In this document: positions 48,615 to 59,384 of the stretch, piece after piece
How positions within the stretch are numbered: the first letter of the stretch is position 1
How the letters are laid out: every line of letters starts with the position of its first letter
Source of the DNA: Rutidosis leptorrhynchoides
Lineage: Eukaryota; Streptophyta; Magnoliopsida; Asterales; Asteraceae
Direction of reading: 5' to 3'
DNA length: 64,000 bases
Assembly (NCBI RefSeq): GCF_046630445.1
Contig: NC_092336.1
Span: 202,525,001-202,589,000 of the forward strand
Notes under the pieces: model-generated
Databases searched by the model: none
Told to the model about the DNA's origin: nothing
What the model saw: the letters and a program-made list of their open reading frames with translations, nothing else
Translations under genes and position numbers: made by a program

Positions 48615-51600
48615 TGTAGTGACCCGAACTTTTCCATGTTTATATATATTAATTGAGATTGTTATTTACATGATTAAATGTTTCCAACATGTTAAGCAAT
48701 CAAACTTGTTAAGACTTGATTAATTGAAATATGTTTCATATAGACAATTGACCACCCAAGTTGACCGGTGATTCACGAACGTTAAAACTTGTAAAAACTA
48801 TATGATGACATATATATGGATATATATATAGTTAACATGATATTATGATAAGTAAACATATCATTAAGTATATTAACAATGAACTACATATGTAAAAACA
48901 AGACTAGTAACTTAATGATTTTTAAACGAGACATATATATAACGATTATCGTTGTAAAGACATTTAATGTATATATATATCATATTAAGAGATATTCATA
49001 CATGATAATATCATGATAATATAATAATTTAAAATCTTATTTGATATTATAAACATTGGGTTAACAACATTTAACAAGATCGTTAACCTAAAGGTTTCAA
49101 AACAACACTTACATGTAACGACTAACGATGACTTAACGACTCAGTTAAAATGTATATACATGTAGTGTTTTAATATGTATTTATACACTTTTGAAAGACT
49201 TCAATACACTTATCAAAATACTTCTACTTAACAAAAATGCTTACAATTACATCCTCGTTCAGTTTCATCAACCATTCTACTCGTATGCACCCGTATTCGT
49301 ACTCGTACAATACACAGCTTTTAGATGTATGTACTATTGGTATATACACTCCAATGATCAGCTCTTAGCAGCCCATGTGAGTCACCTAACATATTTGGGT
49401 ACCATCATTTGGCAACTAGCATGAAATATCTCATAAAATTACAAAAATATGAGTAATCATTCATGACTTATTTACATGAAAACAAAATTACATATCCTTT
49501 ATATCTAATCCATATACCAATGACCAAAAACACCTACAAACACTTTCATTCTTCAATTTTCTTCATCTAATTGATCTCTGTCAAGTTCTATCTTCAAGTT
49601 CTAAGTGTTCTTCATAAATTCTACAAGTTCTAGTTACATAAAAGCAAGAATACTTTCAAGTTTGCTAGCTCACTTCCAATCTTGTAAGGTGATCATCCAA
49701 CCTCAAGAAATCTTTGTTTCTTACAGTAGGTTATCATTCTAATACAAGGTAATAATCATATTCAAACTTTGGTTCAATTTCTATAACTATAACAATCTTA
49801 TTTCAAGTGATGATCTTACTTGAACTTGTTTTCGTGTCATGATTCTGCTTCAAGAACTTCGAGCCATCCAAGGATCCGTTGAAGCTAGATCCATTTTTCT
49901 CTTTTTCAGTAGGTTTATCCAAGGAACTTAAGGTAGTAATAATGTTCATAACATCATTCGATTCATACATATAAAGCTATCTTATTCGAAGGTTTAAACT
50001 TGTAATCATTAGAACATAGTTTAGTTAATTCTAAACTTGTTCGCAAATAAAAGTTAATCCTTCTAACTTGACTTTTAAAATCAACTAAACACATGTTCTA
50101 TATCTATATGATATGCTAACTTAATGATTTAAAACCTGGAAACACGAAAAACACCGTAAAACCGGATTTACGCCGTCGTAGTAACATCGCGGGCTATTTT
50201 GGGTTAGTTAATTAAAAACTATTATAAACTTTGATTTAAAAGTTGTTATTCTGAGAAAATGATTTTTATTATGAACCTGAAACTATATCCAAAAATTATG
50301 GTTAAACTCAAAGTGGAAGTATGTTTTCTAAAATGGTCATCTAGACGTCGTTCTTTCGACTGAAATGACTACCTTTACAAAAATGACTTGTAACTTATTT
50401 TTCCGACTATAAACCTATACTTTTTATGTTTAGATTCATAAAATAGAGTTCAATATGAAACCATAGCAATTTGATTCACTCAAAACGGACTTAATATGAA
50501 GAAGTTATGGGTAAAACAAGATTGGATAATTTTTCTCATTTTAGCTACGTGAAAATTGGTAACAAATCTATTCCAACCATAACTTAATCAACTTGTATTG
50601 TATATTATGTAATCTTGAGATACCATAGACACGTATACAATGTTTCGACCTATCATGTCGACACATCTATATATATTTCGGAACAACCATAGACACTCTA
50701 TATGTGAATGTTAGAGTTAGCTATACAGGGTTGAGGTTGATTCCAAAATATATATAGTTTGAGTTGTGATCAATACTGAGATACGTATACACTGGGTCGT
50801 GGATTGACTCAAGATAATATTTATCGATTTATTTCTGTACATCTAACTGTGGACAACTAGTTGTAGGTTACTAACGAGGACAGCTGACTTAATAAACTTA
50901 AAACATCAAAATATATTAAAAGTGTTGTAAATATATTTTGAACATACTTTGATATATATGTATATATTGTTATAGGTTCGTAAATCAACAGTGGCCAAGT
51001 CTTACTTCCCGACGAAGTAAAAATCTGTGAAAGTGAGTTATAGTCCCACTTTTAAAATCTAATATTTTTGGCATGAGAATACATGCAGGTTTTATAAATA
51101 ATTTAGAAAATAGACACAAGTACGTGAAACTACATTCTATGGTTGAATTATCGAAATCGAATATGCCCCTTTTTATTAAGTCTGGTAATCTAAGAATTAG
51201 GGAACAGACACCCTAATTGACGCGAATCCTAAAGATAGATCTATTGGGCCTAAAAAACCCCATCCAAAGTACCGGATGCTTTAATACTTCGAAATTTATA
51301 TCATATCCGAAGGGTGTCCCGGAATGATGGGGATATTCTTATATATACATCTTGTTAATGTCGGTTACCAGGTGTTCACCATATGAATGATTTTTATCTC
51401 TATGTATGGGATGTGTATTGAAATATGAAATCTTGTGGTCTATTGTTACAATTTGATATATATAGGTTAAACCTATAACTCACCAACATTTTTGTTGACG
51501 TTTAAAGCATGTTTATTCTCAGGTGAATACTAAGAGCTTCCGCTGTTTCATACTAAAATAAGGACAAGATTTGGAGTCCTGTTTGTATGATATTGTGTAA

Positions 51601-51866
51601 AAACTGCATTCAAGAAACTGATTTCAATGTAACATATTTGTATTGTAAACCATTATGTAATGGTCGTGTGTAAACAGGATATTTTAGATTATCATTATTT
51701 GATAATCTACGTAAAGATTTTTAAACCTTTATTTATGAAATAAAAGGTTATGGTTTGTTTTAAAAATGAATGCAGTCTTTGAAAAACGTCTCATATAGAG
51801 GTCAAAACCTCCCAACGAAATCAATTAATATGGAACGTTTTTAATCAATAAGAACGGGACATTTCA
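48615..51866 (+). repeat. 3' LTR of E
   Basis: TGTAGTGACCCGAAC to GGGACATTTCA, then target duplicate CTACT and D's internal sequence. Confidence 0.95.
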
Positions 51867-52154
51867 CTACTTACCATCCTTAGGAAATTACCTGCTTATC
51901 ATTCTTAGTCTAGACACGTCTTGCTACATTGATTGCATGAATAGTGTATAGACAAAATTCATATCTTAGCGTATCTGCTAAATCATATCTTATCGTATCT
52001 ATTACCGTAAACTTTGCCTGACATATTCCGTAAATTCCTCCGTAATCTATGAAATCTTTTGATCTATATATATAGATATTCTATGTAGTTAGAAAACCAC
52101 CCGATAGCCGGAAAATCATTTCGTATCGAAAAATCCTTTATCAAATAGTACGAA
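51867..52154 (+). other. D internal leader, resumed after E
   Basis: Matches F 41820-42100 (cctgcttatcattcttagtc, gcgtatctgctaa). No frame. Confidence 0.7.
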
Positions 52155-52588
52155 ATGGAATTCGTCATCAATTCAAGTTCCTCGGATTCCGAAATGGAAT
52201 CCCACTCAAGCTCCGAAAGCAGTGTGACTGGAATGGATCAACCAATCAGCCATTATCTATTCTGGATGAATTAGGGATGGGTTCGTAGCCTCCTTAATCA
52301 TTGGAGACAAGAAGAAGGTGATCCTTTCCATCTACCACATTGACCTCTTGGCAATGAACATGAAGCACTTACCGGCAAACCTGTCTGAAACACCATTTTC
52401 TCTCTCATTTCCAGAGTATTTCTTCATGATTATATACTACACCAAATTCTAGATCTTATTTATCCGCTCGTCCGAACCGACAATCATCCCGGTGTAATAG
52501 AAGAAGTCAACGAGCTTCGCGCTCGGGTAGTGGCTTTGGAGAATATGGTGCAAAGGTTACAAACACCAGCATCAGCACCAGCAACATA
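52155..52588 (+). pseudogene. Coiled-coil cargo frame of D, broken
   Basis: Has the ATG (MEFVINSSSSDSEM) missing in F, but a TAG follows at 52272-52274 where F reads Trp-Gly, and further stops follow. The C-terminal helix (VNELRARVVALENMVQRL) is still readable near 52506-52565. Confidence 0.6.
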
Positions 52589-53807
52589 ACCAGTACCACC
52601 ATCAACAACATCAACAGTACCATTACCATCACCAACAACAACCGCATCGCAAACTTAAATTTTCAATCTGTCCCATGAGCATCGACGTCATACGCCCTGA
52701 AGATACTAAGGAATACCACAACGATGAAGTATTGATTCATAACTTCATTGGGAAAACATTCTACGATGATTATGTAATTTCTAAAGTTTAGAAATTATAT
52801 ATCCTAGCCTTAACCATAAAGCAAGTGAGTTTAATTTAATATTAACTCATTAAATCTATATTACATCTGAAGAAATATACACATATATTTTCATAAAGAC
52901 TGTAATAAAATTCTTTTGTACAAAATATTAATTGTGACATATTTTTTTAACGGGTAGGTAATACCCGAGAGATATATAAATTCACAATTAATATGTTACA
53001 TTCTTCGAATCTGATTCAGTAAATCATCCATTATACTCCCTACTTTCACAACAATATACATTCTTTTATAGAAATCAAAACAACCATACTCATTCAAAAA
53101 TCTAATTACATATTCTGATTTTGAAATCGTCGAATTCAATTCAAGTTATAACCGATATCATCACTCTTAGATTCTTACATCTTTCAAAGCTATACTTTAA
53201 CTTCAAAACTGTGTTAGAACATCGTATGTATATTAACGATTATAATCTGTGTTCAAGCCCTTCGAAATACCTGAAGACACTTCAAATAATGAACAATCGA
53301 GATGATGATCCAACCACATGTTATCCACAGTTACGTACCTGAAAAACTCTTGAAACCAAAGTCATAATTTAACATGTATCCATGTCAGACCTTTTGGCAT
53401 TTACTAGCTAAAATAACTTTTCAATCCCTTCTAAAAATAGACGGTTTTGTCACAGCTCCAGCAAACCAACTTCAATTGTTCATTCGAATAAGCCTTATTA
53501 TAATGATTACCCCTTCATCATTATTACCGGGTAACCTTTCATATCTCGCCACATTAGCAGTAAACTTATTAACAACTTCATTGATATTTGACTTTTCGAA
53601 AAATCTTTATATTTATCAAAACCCTATCATTTACTCATCTGCATCTTGTAACGAGAATTGCCATACGAATCATCAGAAATTAGCAATCAGTATTTTGAAA
53701 TCTCGCAGCATGTCTACGTCAACAATTATATGTGTCTATCTTCTGGACTTATATACTTTGAATGTGAAGTTTCTGAAAAACACCCTAAACTGCGAACTAG
53801 TTCTCGA
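52589..53807 (+). other. D internal region, mostly decayed
   Basis: Includes a 38-codon frame with ATG at 52675 and TAG at 52789-52791 (MSIDVIRPED...FYDDYVISKV), whose frame is also kept in F; and the hairpin CGGGTAGGTAATACCCG at 52951-52967. The rest is AT-rich without a recognisable protein. Confidence 0.5.
52951..52967 (+). promoter_or_regulatory. Internal primer-motif hairpin (D)
   Basis: Same 17 bases as in F; preceded by TTTTTTAA. Confidence 0.6.
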
Positions 53808-54013
53808 AATACTGATGAAGCAGCAAAAACTATAAACGACCTTAACAGTAAAAAGTTTGATGATAAAGAGTAGTGTGTTGGCAAAGCTCAGAAAAAGAGA
53901 AGATTTGGTACAGAAAAATACGGATTGAGCAAACCATAAAGAAGGCTGTGGATAAATCACAAGGACGAAATCTACCTTTAAAGAATCCAAATAATTCCGT
54001 GTCTGCTGAAGTC
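53808..54013 (+). pseudogene. Captured fragment of poly(A)-binding protein (D copy)
   Basis: TDEAAKTINDLNSKKFDDKE, a TAG at the position of the conserved Trp, CVGKAQKK, then frameshifted KKAVDKSQGRNLPLKN. The blocks SKKFDDKE and VGKAQKK are closer to true PABP than in F, and the TAG is shared with F, so the capture and the stop predate the split of D and F. Confidence 0.8.
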
Positions 54014-54758
54014 ATTATCGAATACCTTGCTCCTGACTCTAAACCCTTACGGATAATATTCTTTATCATCCTCTGATATTAGAAATTTTAAAATATCATC
54101 GTATCTTTCATTATAAATATCCTCCATATTTCTGAAAATATTTTCATAATTATTCCTATCTGAAATCATTTACCTCTTCGTGCTGTCTGTATTACATCAT
54201 AAAAGAAACTATTTTAGTTTCTAAATTCTGAAACTTTCGAATTTAAAATAGGAATATTTTTGAAGTAGTGTTGGGAACTGAAGCATGAACTAGTATAATA
54301 TAATGACACTTGATCAACGTGATTATATTACAGTAAGTCATGCTGAGTTTCTAAATGGAACGTGATGATTCACAGATCATAACGTCATCATGTGCTATGT
54401 TACACGACTCTTGTATTCTCTTTAACCTCTAAAATATCAAGAAAATATTTCTTGATGATTCGGCCTTTTCCGAGGTATTCTAGTAATTTGACAAGTCAAG
54501 ATCGTGCCATTACAATTTCCTTCTTAGAGCATTAACAAAGTTCATTTCGAAATTCATATATGCGAATTCTGGACCATTACAAGCTGTGCTTAATCGCAAG
54601 AAGAAGAAACGAAAGGACAAAACTCCGAAATAGAAATTGGGGTATAAATCGCAGCAAATAAAAGAGAGCATTAATTGGGGATGACAATGATTATAGAAGA
54701 CAGAAGCAGGGACATCGAAATATAAGGGAAGATATAAAACCCAACAACAACCCAGAAA
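54014..54758 (+). other. D internal region, unassigned
   Basis: Parallel to F 44023-44744; no recognisable frame. Confidence 0.5.
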
Positions 54759-54932
54759 CTATAAACCGTATATATCGATGCATATAGCAATATAAAGACA
54801 CGGGAGAACTAAAAACACTATAAAACCAAGAGTATAGTAGAAGTAAATAGATTCTTCCGGAGGTAGATGAAAAAGAAGAACGACAGATATGAAAGTGAGG
54901 AGTATATCGAGAATCAGCACTGGATGAAGCAT
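54759..54932 (-). CDS. Antisense 57-aa hydrophobic protein (D copy)
   Basis: ATG at 54932, TAG at 54759, opposite to the element. Same length and ends as the F copy (44745-44918); differences are Ile to Leu and Ala to Val. Hydrophobic with two likely membrane segments around a polar HLPPEES turn. The minus-strand TATAAA is at 55011-55016 and TGACGTCA at 55150-55157. The stop codon type differs (TAG versus TGA) but its position is the same. Survival of the frame in an old, otherwise decayed element is notable. Coding status is not proven. Confidence 0.5.
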   Translation of the reverse strand: MLHPVLILDILLTFISVVLLFHLPPEESIYFYYTLGFIVFLVLPCLYIAICIDIYGL

Positions 54933-55010
54933 ATTGACGAATAATTTTAAAGTAAGAATTAAGGGAGAAAGAATAGAAGGTGTGAATTAAAAGGAAACGA
55001 AGGAGGTGGA

Positions 55011-55016
55011 TTTATA
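55011..55016 (-). promoter_or_regulatory. TATA box for the antisense frame (D)
   Basis: Reverse strand CACTATAAATCCACC, about 80 bases upstream of the antisense ATG. Confidence 0.45.
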
Positions 55017-55149
55017 GTGAAATATCTGACAGAAAAATCGAGATGAATCATCGCATTAAATCGAAGAGGATCATAATTTCCTTAATCACCGAAGAATCAA
55101 ATTCTATATAGATTACAAAGATTTTCTTTAATCCGGAGATCAACCGTGA

Positions 55150-55157
55150 TGACGTCA
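55150..55157. promoter_or_regulatory. TGACGTCA bZIP-type motif (D)
   Basis: Palindrome conserved with F, upstream of the antisense TATA box. Confidence 0.4.
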
Positions 55158-55330
55158 AAAGATAAGACGAATCCCTATTTTCTCATTTCACTCTTTTACG
55201 ATAGCTTCACTCATACGTTTCGAGTAATCGAATTATTTTATCCATATTTTCTCAATCATGATAAAACCCTATTAATCAACTTATATTCGTCATAATAACA
55301 TTCTTATTGTTAGCCATGACGACCTCGATC

Positions 55331-55366
55331 AAATTTTGGGACGAAATTTCTTTAACGGGTAGGTAC
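55331..55366 (+). promoter_or_regulatory. 3' hairpin and polypurine-like primer site of D
   Basis: AAATTTTG-GGA-CGAAATTT: one stem base changed (C to T, a G-T pair), then TTTAACGGGTAGGTAC. Confidence 0.68.
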
Positions 55367-56468
55367 TGTGACGACCTGGAAATTTTCGACCAAATTTAAA
55401 CTTAACCTTTATATGTTTCCGACACGATAAGTAGAATTTGTAGTGTTGAATCTCAAAAAGTTTGGAACTACATTCATGTAATCAATTACCCTTTGACCGT
55501 GTTCGACGATTCACGAACAATTATGAGTATATAGATATGTATATATAATATATAATATTAACTGAAAACATTAACAAAGTATTAGATATATGATACTTTA
55601 CATGAACATATTTGTTTTGATATATTTATCGACAGAATTAAGAGATAATATCAAATGATTGAATTATCAGATACATTATGATATGATTACGGGCCTATGT
55701 TATGAGGTCCACTGTGATTTAAGAAATCTATTCTTTTTGACAACATTCGGAAAATGGTAAAGTGATTTATAAATAAGAACAAATGTGTCAATTAACGGGA
55801 ACTAGATAAGGGTTAGTGGAAATTCCTGTTTAATTTCCAAGGCATGTTTTATAATATTTTCCTCGTGACCTTGATAAGATAACTATGTTAACTTTCATTT
55901 TATTTAATATGAAAATAAGAACGTGGAGTGTAAATAACTTAGATGTTGGATATCGACAAGTTAAGTAACTCGACATTTTTCATTAAGATGATTTCATACG
56001 TTTATTTAACCTTTGGACTTTATCCCATGCTTCACCAACAGATTGTAATTTAAAAACTTGAAACCTATTATGAATATATATAATTCTACTTTTCTAAAAT
56101 GTTTTATGATATAACGATTTCTATTATTTTAACCTTTTAACAAAATGATTCTTAAATATATTTAGTTTTGGAAAACAAAATTATCATATTTATTTGATTT
56201 AGTTTCAAAAGTACAAAAAAACGTTTTCAGTTTAAAAAGAACTTTATTATTAAAACGTATATATCTTTTATAAATATCTAGAACCACTTTTGACAGCTCA
56301 TTACTTAACCAGTTTGATAAAGATAACAATATTTATATTTTATTTTATTAAATATATATAACGATTTAAATTAATATTATATATATTTATAAGCGTATTA
56401 TACGTATATAGTTTTATACTTTTACTATACTTTAACTTTACCTTTACTTTACTTTTACTTTACTTTAA

Positions 56469-56700
56469 CTTTAATAATTCATACTTTAATAATTCACTTT
56501 AATAATTCACTTTAATAATTCACTTTAATAATTCATACTTTAATAATTCACTTTAATAATTCACTTTAATAATTCATACTTTAATAATTCACTTTGATAA
56601 TTCACTTTAATAATTCATACTTTAATAATTCACTTTTATAATTCATACTTTAATAATTCACTTTAATAATTCATACTTTAATAATTCACTTTAATAATTC
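56469..56700. repeat. TTTAATAATTCAC minisatellite, D 3' LTR
   Basis: Longest of the four arrays (about 232 bp against 164 in the D 5' LTR). Confidence 0.92.
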
Positions 56701-56710
56701 AAAAATCTTT

Positions 56711-56718
56711 TATAAATA
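56711..56718 (+). promoter_or_regulatory. TATA box of D 3' LTR
   Basis: TATAAATA after the minisatellite; would read out into 57895 onward. Confidence 0.65.
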
Positions 56719-57894
56719 GAATTCAGTAGGTTTCATTATTTCATAGAAACTTGAAAATATATTTCTCTAAACTCTCTCAATCGAATTACATATATATATT
56801 TTCTTTGTATTATTTCAAGATATTATTAGTATACATAAAATACTACGACGGAGTTATACTCAGACGATTTCAAAATAAGTTTTCAAATGGGATAGAGCTA
56901 AGAAAATTATGGGTTATAGCTATGGAGATTATGGGTATTGATCGAGGGTATTGCTCGTGAGGTCAACCTAACGTTTATCATTTTCGTTGCGTCTACGTAC
57001 TTTCCTGCAATATTGAATCACAATATTGATACGTTCATGAATCCGAGACAAACTCTGCACTTGTTCATTGCCGTCATATACATAATTGCTACGAAATACA
57101 GTATTGTGAGTTTCATTTGCTCCCTTTTTAATTGCTTTTGCAATATATATTTTTGGGCTGAGAATACATGCGCTGTTTTATAAATGTTTTACGAAGTAGG
57201 CACAAGTACTAAAACTAATTCTATGTGGGTTTAAACCAGAAATATACCCTTAGCTTGGTAACATTAAACTACTTGTCTATGTACGGTAGGCGCGAATCTT
57301 AAAGATAGATCTATTGGGCCTGACAAACCCCATCCTGACTATGGGATGCTTTAGTACTTCGAGGTTATTTTAAACACACTTGATCTGGTGTACTTCAGAG
57401 GGTAAAACATGAACGTTAAGGCTTGTTACCGGGTGCCTACAACTTATAGAATACTTTTAAACACTTGCGAGTGTACGGATATTTATGGAAACTGAAATCT
57501 TGTGGTCTATTACTATTACGGAAATGATTGATTATGATAAACTAATGAACTCACCAACCTTTTGGTTGACACTTTAAAGCATGTTTATTCTCAAGTATTA
57601 AAGAAATCTTCCGCTGTGCATTAGCTCATTTTAAGGATATTACCTGGAGTCATTCATGACATACTTTGAAAGACGTTGCATTCGAGTCGTTGAGTTCATC
57701 AAGATTAATACTAAGTCAATTATAGTTGGATGTAATATGAAATGGTATGCATGCCGTCAATTTTTGATGTAAAGAAAGTTTGTCTTTTAAAAACTAATGC
57801 AATGTTTGTAAAACGTATCATATAGAGGTCAAATACCTCGCGATGTAATCAACTATTGTGAATCGTTTATAATATATATGAACGGGTCCTTTCA

Positions 57895-57962
57895 GATGTT
57901 AAACATGATTATTTATATATATACTTATACATATACTTATATAAATAAAAGCATATAACAAG

Positions 57963-58053
<91 letters not shown>

Positions 58054-59384
58054 TACGCCTTGGACACTTTTTTATATTAAGTAGGTTGATTAAATCACCA
58101 ACTTTACATATCATGTAGATATATAATATGTTGCAAAACTCATCCAGATTCCAAGGCTCAAGTGTATACTAGCTAATTTATGATCTTCAAATGGTTCACA
58201 TTCAATAATAAATAAACTACCTAGATTGACATTTGAAAAATACTAGTAAGATGCAAATATTTGGATTAACTAGGTCCATCAATCTTATGATTTACCTACA
58301 CATACACTTCTATCACAATCTCTAGATCATCCATGGATTGTTGCTTAAACATAAGACTTTTAAATCATACAAGTAATAAAAGCAATTTTGAAATAATCAC
58401 TAATCCTAACTAGGGGTCATGATATTACCAAGTGAACACTAACAAGATTAGCTCATTATTGAATTAAAAAAAAAACCATAATTGAATTAAAAAGAACAAT
58501 CAAATAAAGAACATCAATTGAAATAGACATGGAATTAAAATAAGAAATACCTCAAGAATAAATGCGGAATAAAGTGTTAGAACTGAAATCCTTATAGACT
58601 TGAATAACAAACCTAAACAACTCGAGAGAAAATAACTTGAAAAGTAATAAAAAGACTGAATTGAAAAGTGCATGCAAACTCTACAGCTAAGCCCTCTATT
58701 CATAGTGCAAAATGCTAAAAAAAAATCGAATTTCAATTGAACCGGCGGCTACAATGATAATTGGAGGCTGATTGCAAATTCTAGAACCTTCTTCGAATAG
58801 CTAGTATTTGTCTGGATATTTGGAGGCTCGAATAACTTTGATTTTGGGGTTTCTTCGATCTTCATCTGAACTCAACAAATAGGTAGCGGCCAATGGATTA
58901 GCTAGATCTTTTCCTCTGTTACGCCGACGACTAAAGGTTTAGCCCTCAGCTCGATTAACACTTTTGTTGACAGCTAAATGGGTGATCCTTAAAGTTATAA
59001 CGTTGTGAGTTACTTTGTTGTGCTTGTGTTGTGTACTTTGGTGTGTAACATTGTTATGTTTCAAGACTTTGATGTGTGTTTTTATTGTTATGTGATAAAA
59101 TAAATCATTGTTTGTGGAAATTCTGATTTCAAACATTATTAAATTTTATATTTTATGGGTTCGAACCAAATGATGTTAGAAGACAATGAACTGTGTTCAA
59201 ACTCAGTGTACGGGATGTGACAATTTCTATCGACCATGGGCTCGTTAAGCATGAGTCCAAAAAACATATTGTCCGACTGAATGTTGTATTCCGGCAATTC
59301 TATAATAAAAAATGTAAAATGGAAAAAAATAAAAGTGCTTCTAAGCTAATTTCCCATTTAGTAATAATCACATTATATTATATT
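57895..59384. other. Unassigned intergenic DNA between D and G
   Basis: No recognisable coding sequence. It holds an AT microsatellite (57965-58049). On the minus strand near 58690-58700 CTATGAATAGAGGGCTTAG resembles a mutated TATA box with a leader behind it, possibly an old LTR or promoter. This is the likeliest remaining pre-insertion sequence, together with 25031-25923 and 62148 onward. Confidence 0.5.
57965..58049. repeat. (AT)n microsatellite
   Basis: About 85 bases of AT in the unassigned region just right of D. Confidence 0.95.

Larger units (their letters stand above)
55367..57894 (+). repeat. 3' LTR of D
   Basis: TGTGACGACCTGGAAATTT to GGGTCCTTTCA, followed by target duplicate GATGT. 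It is 72 bp longer than the 5' LTR, largely from extra minisatellite units. Confidence 0.95.

Noticed and set aside
59158..59167. GGTTCGAACC, an exact polymerase III B-box (tRNA gene or SINE)
   Set aside because: No matching A box, cloverleaf or SINE tail in the surrounding sequence.
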